A program made the translations under genes and the position numbers. This document shows, in pieces, positions 43,515 through 51,053 of a DNA stretch of 64,000 nucleotides. Within the stretch, counting starts at the first letter, position 1, and the number at the start of each line of letters is the position of its first letter. The notes beneath the pieces were generated by a model. The model was not told where the DNA came from and searched no databases. It saw only the letters and a list, made by a program, of their open reading frames with translations. The DNA is from MED-G78 sp964343355 (GTDB lineage: Bacteria; Pseudomonadota; Gammaproteobacteria; Magnimaribacterales; D2472). Where the stretch lies: NCBI GenBank assembly GCA_964343355.1, contig CAYFJC010000001.1, positions 5,816-69,815 on the forward strand, given 5' to 3'.

Positions 43515-46310
43515 TTAGAAATTCAATCCAAACTTGATTCCATAAGTTCTAGGATTAGCAAATGTTATATGAACACCTCCACCTGCTAAGTTACCGTTTG
43601 CAGTAACACCATGTTGAAATCTTTTGTCGGCTATGTTTTTAATAAAACCACCAACATACCACTCTTCAGATGCAGGAGTGAATGTAGCTAATATATCCAT
43701 ATATTGCGCTTCAGGAAGTTGGAATCTAGCAGAATTAAATAGATCTCCTTCTCTTTCACCTTTATGAACATATGTTAATTTAACGTCTGTTACACCACCT
43801 GATGTAGGGAATCTTTGTGAGATTGATAAGTTATAATCAAGATCAGATACCAAAGGAACTTTATTGCCTTCAAGTTGCTGCATAGCATCACTTGAGAAGC
43901 CAGCTAATGTTTGAACATCTCCTTGAAGATTATAAATAATACCAGCGTCTGTTAAGCCCCATTGCACCAGTGATGCGAATGAACCAAAAGCATTTCCTAC
44001 AGCTGCTGCTGTTCCGGCTGCTGTAGCTGCATCCATGCCAGTCGCTTGAAGAATTCCTGCTAAAGCACTAGTTCCAAAACCAGAAGTGATCATAGTAGTA
44101 GCGTTATTTGGATTGTTTGGATCTCTTGCAACACCGTTACCCATTGCTGAGTCAGATGCTAAGAAGTTGAAATCAATTTCAGTATTATCTGTTAAGAAGA
44201 ATTTCATTTGACCTTCAAAGCCTTTGTTCATGTAATCAAAAGTTCTATTAACAACACCAGCTCTTTCTAGCTGACCATATTGACCATTAGTAACATCAAA
44301 TTCAAAGTAAGTTGCATTTAATAGTAATCTTCCGTCCATTAAAATATTTCTGATTCCAATTTCAGTATTGATAGACTCTTCTTCACCATAAGGTAAATTT
44401 ATACCTAGCTCATTAGGAGATGTTCCACCGGCTTTTAGGCCAGTTGTATAAGATGCGTAAACCATAGTGTTGTCATTAACAAAGCGTTGAATTGCCATCT
44501 TGTATGTAAAAGCACTATTCTCTGATTGCTCTCTAGTTTGACCTGCATTATTTCTGTCATATGTAGGGTTGTATACATAATTAGGGTTAGTCACATCACC
44601 TAAAGTACTAAATATAGTACTTTCATAAGTATCATCGTTATATCTCATACCTAAAGTTAATTTAGTAGCATCGTCTATGTCATAGTAATACTCACCAAAT
44701 AAAGCATTTGATTTAACTTTTGTATTTTGACTGGTAATTAATCCACCTAATTCATTTGGAAGCGTTCTATCACATAATCCACCAAGGGCAGCACATGTGC
44801 CTAGAGTATTTTGAGTGATTAGTCCTAAAGCAGCTGGAAGTCCAATCGCTGGAATTGCAGGAGCTACAGCACCAAATACACCACCGAATACTGACCAAAA
44901 TGCTATTCCGCCTTTACCGTTCATAGCTCCACCAAATAAAGAAGCACTGTAAGGGTGAAGATCAAAAGATCTTAACATTTGATAACCAGCAGTTTGAAGG
45001 ATGTAGTTATTAGCTCCATCATTTTCTCTCATATATAGACCAGCAGTAAAGTTATGCGGACCATCAAAATCTGAGATTAAATTAATTTCTGATTGTCTGT
45101 TGATGTCAACAGCTTGTGAACACTCCACAGATTCTGAACGATCAACCATTGCAGCATTAAAACACTGGAATTGAAGTTCCATTGCAGGAACAGGTCCAAC
45201 CGCAGTAGAGAATGTTTCACTTGCAAACGAATGATCTTGATCATCTGTATGCTGATAGTCTCTTACTGAGTAAGAATATTTAGCTTTAAAAGTCATATCA
45301 GATAGTTCTTTTATGTACTCAATCTGTGAGTTTTGAACAACCTGTTGTCTATCCGGATCATGGTTTTTATTAACTCTATCAAGAGTTGAAAACTTTATAG
45401 TATTTGCATAAGAATCAAAGCTAGATGATGGTCTTAAAAACGTTAGAGAATCAACAAATCCAATAATAGTTCCAGCTTCATGAGCTGTTTGGCCTAATTG
45501 ACCCTTTTGGAAAGGTGAGCAACCATAAAAAATATCCTTTTCACAGTATTGACCACCAATATTCATTCTATTGTCATCTGAAGAATATTCAGCAGTATTA
45601 AAACGCAATGAGCTTGAATCATCTAAATCCACATCAACTGATAATCTAATTGCATAAGAATCTCTTCCATCAATATCATTACCAGTTCCAATGTTTTTAA
45701 CCCATCCATCTTTAACAAATGAACCATAAGCTAGTCTTGTTCTTACATTGTCACCAAACGGTAAGTTTATTGCTGTAGTAATTCTTTCTGATCCATAGTT
45801 ACCCATTTCAACATTAATGTATCCACCAACTTCTGCTTCAGGTCTTGCAGTTACTAAGTTAATGAGTCCACCAACAACGTTTCTTCCATAAAGAGTTCCT
45901 TGAGGACCTGCAAGAATATTTACTTGCTCGACGTCAAAAAAACCAATTTCACCAAAAGCACTTCCTGCTAATGTATGGCCGTTAATAGCTGTTTGCACAG
46001 AAGAAGCAGTACCTGCTCCAACCGCAGCACTAGAAGCTCCTCTAATAGTATATAAAGATCCTGAACCAAGAACATTTTGGTATGAGAATCCTGGAACTAA
46101 TTCAGCTAAATCCTGAACTTCAGTTACTCCGGCGCTATCAAGAGCGTCAGCTGAAAGAGCTTGAACTGAAAGCGCAATATCCTGAATAGATTCAGATTTT
46201 CTTGTCGCAGTTGTGAGAATCTCTTCAACTTCCTGAGCAAAAAGATTTGTCGGTATTAATAAAAACATTGATGCAGTAGCACCCAATAGATATCTTAATG
46301 ATATGTTCAT
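43515..46310 (-). CDS. TonB-dependent outer-membrane receptor 1
   Basis: 931 residues from ATG 46310, which follows AAAGGGGAAACC and begins a proper signal peptide (MNISLRYLLG... ending 'LFAQ'); the longer start at 46376 adds a non-signal leader. The TonB-box region 'EEILTTATRK', the plug domain (to ~190, 'GPQGTLYGRNVVGGLINLVT') and the 22-strand barrel ending 'GIKFGLNF' are clear. It imports a large or scarce substrate with energy from TonB; substrate unknown. Two long Gly/Ala-rich hydrophobic stretches (about 460-500 and 740-790) interrupt the barrel pattern and are unusual. The bidirectional terminator at 43471 ends it. Confidence 0.92.
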   Translation of the reverse strand: MNISLRYLLGATASMFLLIPTNLFAQEVEEILTTATRKSESIQDIALSVQALSADALDSAGVTEVQDLAELVPGFSYQNVLGSGSLYTIRGASSAAVGAGTASSVQTAINGHTLAGSAFGEIGFFDVEQVNILAGPQGTLYGRNVVGGLINLVTARPEAEVGGYINVEMGNYGSERITTAINLPFGDNVRTRLAYGSFVKDGWVKNIGTGNDIDGRDSYAIRLSVDVDLDDSSSLRFNTAEYSSDDNRMNIGGQYCEKDIFYGCSPFQKGQLGQTAHEAGTIIGFVDSLTFLRPSSSFDSYANTIKFSTLDRVNKNHDPDRQQVVQNSQIEYIKELSDMTFKAKYSYSVRDYQHTDDQDHSFASETFSTAVGPVPAMELQFQCFNAAMVDRSESVECSQAVDINRQSEINLISDFDGPHNFTAGLYMRENDGANNYILQTAGYQMLRSFDLHPYSASLFGGAMNGKGGIAFWSVFGGVFGAVAPAIPAIGLPAALGLITQNTLGTCAALGGLCDRTLPNELGGLITSQNTKVKSNALFGEYYYDIDDATKLTLGMRYNDDTYESTIFSTLGDVTNPNYVYNPTYDRNNAGQTREQSENSAFTYKMAIQRFVNDNTMVYASYTTGLKAGGTSPNELGINLPYGEEESINTEIGIRNILMDGRLLLNATYFEFDVTNGQYGQLERAGVVNRTFDYMNKGFEGQMKFFLTDNTEIDFNFLASDSAMGNGVARDPNNPNNATTMITSGFGTSALAGILQATGMDAATAAGTAAAVGNAFGSFASLVQWGLTDAGIIYNLQGDVQTLAGFSSDAMQQLEGNKVPLVSDLDYNLSISQRFPTSGGVTDVKLTYVHKGEREGDLFNSARFQLPEAQYMDILATFTPASEEWYVGGFIKNIADKRFQHGVTANGNLAGGGVHITFANPRTYGIKFGLNF

Positions 46311-46421
46311 ACTTGGTTTCCCCTTTGTGTATATGAAAATTATCGCTATATTCTCATAAAAAGAGCTCTTAGTCATAAAAAAATAGATTTAAATTTTAGG
46401 TATAAAAGATAGGTTTAAAAA
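46311..46421 (-). promoter_or_regulatory. Leader and promoter region of TonB receptor 1
   Basis: 111 bases lie between the yidD stop and the receptor start. On the minus strand they include the 10-bp palindrome AAGAGCTCTT (near 46360) and a GAATATAGCG segment that could contain the -10. No sigma-54-like motif was found here, unlike in front of receptor 2. Confidence 0.35.
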
Positions 46422-46634
46422 CTACACTAATGGATCATATCCACTTTTACTCCAAGGGTGACACCTTGAAACTCTTTTAAAACTCAACCAAGAACCTTTT
46501 ATTGGTCCATATTTTTCTATAGCTTGAATTGAATACTCTGAACATGTAGGGGTATATCTGCAACTAGGGCCCATCAATGGAGATATTAAATATTGATAGC
46601 TTTTAACAAGCTTTATAAAAAAACTTTTAAACAC
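46422..46634 (-). CDS. yidD: Membrane protein insertion efficiency factor YidD
   Basis: 70 residues. 'SYQYLISPLMGPSCRYTPTC' with the following 'SEYSIQAIEKYG' and 'RCHPWSKSGYDPL' match the YidD family almost throughout, including the three conserved cysteines. It is a small membrane-associated protein that aids YidC-dependent insertion. It normally lies in rpmH-rnpA-yidD-yidC, but here it follows thrS by 8 bases, away from that locus. Confidence 0.93.
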   Translation of the reverse strand: MFKSFFIKLVKSYQYLISPLMGPSCRYTPTCSEYSIQAIEKYGPIKGSWLSFKRVSRCHPWSKSGYDPLV

Positions 46635-46642
46635 TATTAGCT

Positions 46643-48580
46643 TTATAAACTATGAGGTGATTTTGACTCATTAGAAATTTCATCGATTATATTATCAAGA
46701 TCATAGGAGATATTTTTATCACTTCCTAGGCGTCTTACTGAAAGGCTTCTTTCCTCAGCCTCTTTTTTGCCTATGACCATGATAACGGGAACCTTTGCTG
46801 CGCTATGTTCTCTAACTTTATAACTAATTTTTTCATTTCTTATATCAGTTTCCACTCTTACGCCTTTTGATTTTAAGAGTTGAGCGACCTCGTCTACATA
46901 AGAATTAACATCAGAGATGATTGAAGCTACAACAACTTGACGAGGAGCAAGCCATAGAGGCAATCTGCCTGAATAGTTTTCTATTAAAACACCAATAAAG
47001 CGCTCAAAAGATCCCAATATTGCTCTATGTATCATTACAGGTCTGTGTTTAGAGCCATCTTCACCTATATATTCGGCATCTAATCTATCTGGTAAATTAA
47101 AATCTGCTTGAAAAGTGCCGCATTGCCATTCACGACCTATGGCATCAGTTAAAACAAAGTCGAGCTTTGGTCCATAAAAAGCACCATCCCCTTCTTCTAG
47201 GGTATAAGGAAGATTTAGTTTTTTAATTGCATTCTCTAATGCTGCTTCTGCTTTATCCCAAACCGCATCAGAACCAACTCTTACTTCAGGCCTTGTAGAT
47301 AACTTAATAGAAAAGTCTGCAAAACCTAAGTCTTGATAAATGCTTGAAAGTAGTTTTATAAATATTGCTGTCTCTGATTCAATTTGAGATTCAGTACAAA
47401 ATATGTGGCCATCATCTTGAGTAAATCCTCTAACTCGCATAAGACCATGCATAGTTCCTGATGCTTCATATCTATGGCATGAACCAAATTCTGCTAATCT
47501 TAAAGGTAGATCTCTGTATGATTTAAGTCCTTGGTTGTATACCTGAACATGGCATGGGCAATTCATTGGCTTGAGAGCATTTACTCTTTTTTCATTAGCA
47601 TGCTCTTCATCTATTTCAGTGATAAACATATTCTCTCTATACTTATCCCAATGACCTGATGCCTCCCAAAGTTTCCTATCAACAACTTGAGGTGTTTTAA
47701 TTTCTTGATAGTCAGAGTTATTTAATCGATAACGCATATAGTCTTCTAAAGCTCTATATATAGTCCAACCATTTGGATGCCAGAAAACCATGCCAGGTGC
47801 CTCTTCTTGAAAATGAAATAAGTCCATTTCTTTCGCAAGTTTTCTATGATCCCGTTTTTCAGCTTCTTCAAGCCTAAGAAGATAGGCATTTAATTCTTTA
47901 TCTGATTTCCATGCAGTTCCATAGACTCTAGTTAACATCTCATTATCTGAACTACCACGCCAATAAGCTCCAGCCAGCTTGGTAAGTTTGAAAGCTCCAA
48001 TATGTTTTAAATTAGGTAAATGTGGTCCTCTGCACAAATCAATAAAGTCTGATTCGCCTTGCTGATATATTTGAAAATTATCTTCTTGGTCTGAGTCATT
48101 AATAATGTCTACTTTATAATCTTCATGTTTTGCCTTAAAAATCTTTATAGCTTCTTTCTTCGTATTTAAAGATTTACTAATCGAATCACCTGAAGCAATA
48201 ATATTACGCATTTCGTTCTCAATTTTAGGCAAGTCATCAGATGAGATAGCTTTTTCAGTTAAGAAGTCATAATAAAAACCATCATCAATGGTTGGTCCAA
48301 TAGCTAGCTTTGAATTTGGATATAGGTTTTTAATTGCTCTTGCTAGAACTTGAGCAGTTAGTGTGTGACGCATTATTTCCAATCCTTCATCAGAATCTAT
48401 AGTTACAATAGATACTTTTGAGTCATCGGTAATTGGGTCACATAAATCCCTTTGGAACCCATCAACTACTACTGCAATCGCTGCTTTTGCTAGACCTGGT
48501 CCAATATCATTAGCTAAATCAAGTCCAGTTGAGCCCTCTTCAAGCTCTCGAATGCTTCCATCTGGCAGTGTAATGTTCAT
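46643..48580 (-). CDS. thrS: Threonyl-tRNA synthetase
   Basis: 645 residues from ATG 48580 (MNITLPDGS), which matches the family start; a longer ORF from 48610 overlaps the upstream gene. The TGS domain (1-60), the editing domain with 'HTLTAQVLARAI' and 'DLCRGPHLPN', the class II core with 'MNCPCHVQVY' and 'RYEASGTMHGLMRVRGFTQDD', and the anticodon-binding C-terminus are all intact. It charges tRNA-Thr and edits Ser-tRNA-Thr. The usual downstream infC-rpmI-rplT genes are absent; yidD follows. Confidence 0.96.
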   Translation of the reverse strand: MNITLPDGSIRELEEGSTGLDLANDIGPGLAKAAIAVVVDGFQRDLCDPITDDSKVSIVTIDSDEGLEIMRHTLTAQVLARAIKNLYPNSKLAIGPTIDDGFYYDFLTEKAISSDDLPKIENEMRNIIASGDSISKSLNTKKEAIKIFKAKHEDYKVDIINDSDQEDNFQIYQQGESDFIDLCRGPHLPNLKHIGAFKLTKLAGAYWRGSSDNEMLTRVYGTAWKSDKELNAYLLRLEEAEKRDHRKLAKEMDLFHFQEEAPGMVFWHPNGWTIYRALEDYMRYRLNNSDYQEIKTPQVVDRKLWEASGHWDKYRENMFITEIDEEHANEKRVNALKPMNCPCHVQVYNQGLKSYRDLPLRLAEFGSCHRYEASGTMHGLMRVRGFTQDDGHIFCTESQIESETAIFIKLLSSIYQDLGFADFSIKLSTRPEVRVGSDAVWDKAEAALENAIKKLNLPYTLEEGDGAFYGPKLDFVLTDAIGREWQCGTFQADFNLPDRLDAEYIGEDGSKHRPVMIHRAILGSFERFIGVLIENYSGRLPLWLAPRQVVVASIISDVNSYVDEVAQLLKSKGVRVETDIRNEKISYKVREHSAAKVPVIMVIGKKEAEERSLSVRRLGSDKNISYDLDNIIDEISNESKSPHSL

Positions 48581-48590
48581 ATCGATAATA

Positions 48591-50438
48591 TTATATAGGT
48601 AAATACACAACTGTATTAGTTGAAAGTATCATTATAAAAACTAATGTTGTCACCATGGGTCCAAGATAAACTCTGCCCGTCATATAGAAAAAATATCTAT
48701 TAAAATAAGGAAGGATGAACATCATAGGAACAATTGCAAATAGTAAATTTACACTTAGCCAATTAGTTGTCCAGAAAACAGTTCCTGTTCTTGCAAAAGT
48801 TACGTATTGAATAAAAATTATTAAAAATAGTCCCAATGAGTTTGCAATTCCTGCAATTAGCATAGATTTCCATTCTTGTTGCCCCTCTATTCTCATTGCA
48901 CCATTAACTCTTAATGAATTAGAAAAAAAGAAAATAAAGAATAACGGAGCATACATTGCTAATACTAATAACATTTCAGGTTGAAATATCCTTACGCCCA
49001 TAAACCAGAATCTATAATCAACATGAAAAATAGAATAAATTAGAAATAAAAATATGTAATAAATGCTAAAAACTAAAATAGACAAGGCTAATGTTTTTAT
49101 TATGTAGTTCGTATTTGCTTCAAGACCCCATGATGCAGATGAAACTCCATGTTTTTTTCCAAAGAGTTGGTACGAAAGCGTAAATAAAAGCAAACCTACG
49201 AGCCCATTAAATGAAGCCCACAACATAACAGAATTATTCATTCGCTGAGGATAGAACCATGTCATCTCTCGACTAGCGGCTGCTTGAAAAATACTCTTAG
49301 CAGCGTCGACCATTGGTATATAAGAGAAGCAAGCTATAGATGCTCCTAAGAAAAATATTAACCAAAAGACTGCTTTTGAGTTTCTGCTTTGTTTTGGAAG
49401 TGCGTCTGGTACGTCTTTTACGAGAGAGTTAAATATTTTTACTGACAATAAAAATCGTGATAGCGGAATCAACATAACCATTGCTGTAATCATCGATATT
49501 AAAGTCATTAGTTCTTTCCATTGCCAAATCTGATTTGATGAAGGCATGGACGAATTAAGATTAAAAACTTCTTCAAAGTACTCTATTTGATTAGCGGTAG
49601 CTATATTGTTGTAGGGTTGAAAAGGATGTATCAATTCCTCATTATGTATAACTCTCAAATTGCTGTCAGCTAAAGAACCATAATACCTTCCTAACTCAAC
49701 CTCTTTAAGATTTTTCTTTCCTTTATTGATTCCCCAATTAATAACTCTCAATGACTCAGGTGCAATTTTCATATTTGATGCATCCCAACCTGATAATTCA
49801 TTTCTAAAAGCTCCTTCATCATACAAAGCGTAACTAACGCCTACATTAGAACGAATATCCTTAAGGACCTTATCTTGCAGAGTTAAAACATACCCAGATA
49901 CAAAAACAGAATGAAGTTTACTTGGCTCATTATTTTTAATAGCCTCTTTGCCAAAATAATTTGCTCCTCTGATAGCGGCATTTCCACCCATAGAGTGACC
50001 TGTAGATGCAATTTTACTAGTATCTATATAATTTAAAAAATTTCCAGAATGTGCTTGTTCAACTAAGTAAAACATTCCATAACCTTCGGTCGTTGCTGAT
50101 CGTTTACTTCTTGAGGAGCTGGAAAGACCTTGCGCATAGGGATCAATAAGAGCTATAACCATACCTCTTCGAGATAATTCTATTGCAATATTTGATAAAG
50201 CTTCTTTTGATCTTTGGAATCCAGGTACCACAACTATAAAAGGCAGTTTATTTTCTTTAGTTGCAAGATTGGGTTTGTATAAATCAAAAACTAAATGTTG
50301 CCCTTTTTGGGTAGATAATTTTACTGAATTAACTTCTACACGACCAAAGTCTGATTGAATTAATGAAGCAATTAAGCTACACACCAATATGATGGAGAAG
50401 CAGGTAAAAAGGAATCTTGTATTTGAATATTGTTTCAT
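48591..50438 (-). CDS. Membrane protein with N-terminal periplasmic alpha/beta-hydrolase domain
   Basis: 615 residues. An N-terminal membrane anchor (about 8-26) precedes an alpha/beta-hydrolase domain (~40-300) with 'VVVPGFQRSKEAL', the nucleophile elbow 'STGHSMGGNAA' and a likely catalytic His in 'ELIHPFQPY'. The second half (~310-615) has about seven transmembrane helices. The fusion is not a family I can name. The hydrolase side is probably in the periplasm; esterase or peptidase activity is inferred from the elbow only. It ends 10 bases before thrS. Confidence 0.75.
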   Translation of the reverse strand: MKQYSNTRFLFTCFSIILVCSLIASLIQSDFGRVEVNSVKLSTQKGQHLVFDLYKPNLATKENKLPFIVVVPGFQRSKEALSNIAIELSRRGMVIALIDPYAQGLSSSSRSKRSATTEGYGMFYLVEQAHSGNFLNYIDTSKIASTGHSMGGNAAIRGANYFGKEAIKNNEPSKLHSVFVSGYVLTLQDKVLKDIRSNVGVSYALYDEGAFRNELSGWDASNMKIAPESLRVINWGINKGKKNLKEVELGRYYGSLADSNLRVIHNEELIHPFQPYNNIATANQIEYFEEVFNLNSSMPSSNQIWQWKELMTLISMITAMVMLIPLSRFLLSVKIFNSLVKDVPDALPKQSRNSKAVFWLIFFLGASIACFSYIPMVDAAKSIFQAAASREMTWFYPQRMNNSVMLWASFNGLVGLLLFTLSYQLFGKKHGVSSASWGLEANTNYIIKTLALSILVFSIYYIFLFLIYSIFHVDYRFWFMGVRIFQPEMLLVLAMYAPLFFIFFFSNSLRVNGAMRIEGQQEWKSMLIAGIANSLGLFLIIFIQYVTFARTGTVFWTTNWLSVNLLFAIVPMMFILPYFNRYFFYMTGRVYLGPMVTTLVFIMILSTNTVVYLPI

Positions 50439-50516
50439 TTTATTTGTAGTTTATTTTACTTGAATTCATGAATACGCACTGCTAGTCTTAGTTAATTATT
50501 TTATTTAGGAGACATT

Positions 50517-50891
50517 ATGGAAGTTTATATTATCTTAGCCTTGGTTCTAGCACTACTTCAAATTTGGATTATCCCATTGGTATTAAATTCAAGTAATCTT
50601 GAATGGATGCTCTCAAATAGGGAAGAGGTTTTAGATGACTCACCAATGCTTATTAGATCGAGAAAAGCTTATGCGAATCTTCAAGAGACTTTGCCTATAT
50701 TTTTAGCTTTAGCTCTTTTATCAATGATTAAAGGAATTGATGTTACAGATATGGCATGTTGGTGGTTAATCTTTAGAGGAGTTCATGGTATTTCATATAT
50801 GGTAGGAGCAACCTACATGAGAACTCTTTCTTGGTTTGGAGCATTAGGAGCGCTTATAGGTATGGCAGTCCAAATTATTCAATTTTCATAA
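50517..50891 (+). CDS. MAPEG family inner-membrane protein
   Basis: 124 residues, four transmembrane helices. 'SRKAYANLQETLPIFLALALL' spans the conserved R-x-x-x-A-x-x-N-x-x-E signature of MAPEG proteins (eicosanoid/glutathione metabolism relatives), and 'RGVHGISYMVGATYMRTLSWF' is the conserved R...Y segment of helices 3-4. Bacterial members are of uncertain function. Good Shine-Dalgarno (AGGAG) before the ATG. A strong terminator follows. Confidence 0.85.
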   Translation: MEVYIILALVLALLQIWIIPLVLNSSNLEWMLSNREEVLDDSPMLIRSRKAYANLQETLPIFLALALLSMIKGIDVTDMACWWLIFRGVHGISYMVGATYMRTLSWFGALGALIGMAVQIIQFS

Positions 50892-50904
50892 GAAATATAT
50901 ACTT

Positions 50905-50931
50905 AAAAGGCACCTTCAAGGTGCCTTTTTT
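50905..50931 (+). terminator. Intrinsic terminator of the MAPEG gene
   Basis: AAAAGGCACC and GGTGCCTTTT form a 10-bp stem around a 5-base TTCAA loop, followed by more T residues. It isolates the MAPEG gene from the TonB receptor 2 promoter 20 bases further on. Confidence 0.9.
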
Positions 50932-50951
50932 ATGTTTTATACCTTTATATA

Positions 50952-50969
50952 TTGGCACGTAAATTGCTT
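50952..50969 (+). promoter_or_regulatory. Sigma-54 (-24/-12) type promoter of TonB receptor 2
   Basis: TTGGCACGTAAATTGCTT matches the sigma-54 consensus YTGGCACG-N4-TTGCW at every defined position. The GG (50954-50955) and GC (50966-50967) are separated by exactly 10 bases. It lies right after the MAPEG terminator and 85 bases upstream of the receptor ATG, so transcription would start near 50979. Sigma-54 promoters need an enhancer-binding activator (known biology); none is encoded in this window. Confidence 0.7.
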
Positions 50970-50981
50970 GTAAAGTAATGG

Positions 50982-50997
50982 AAGCTTAATAAAGCTT
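50982..50997. repeat. AAGCTT inverted repeat at the start of the receptor 2 leader
   Basis: AAGCTT-AATA-AAGCTT lies just downstream of the predicted sigma-54 start site. It could form a small hairpin at the very 5' end of the mRNA and stabilise it. Confidence 0.4.
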
Positions 50998-51008
50998 GCA
51001 AAATATCT

Positions 51009-51024
51009 AATACTAATTAGTATT
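51009..51024. promoter_or_regulatory. 16-bp perfect palindrome, operator-like
   Basis: AATACTAATTAGTATT equals its own reverse complement over 16 bases. It lies between the sigma-54-like promoter and the Shine-Dalgarno of TonB receptor 2. It looks like a binding site for a dimeric repressor, but could also be a leader hairpin. Confidence 0.45.
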
Positions 51025-51053
51025 TTATATACATCATTTTTTTGGAGAAACAA

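Noticed and set aside
46311..46376. Longer N-terminus of TonB receptor 1
   Set aside because: The ATG at 46310 gives a normal signal peptide and has an upstream purine-rich AGGGGA. The longer form would bury the signal peptide 22 residues in.
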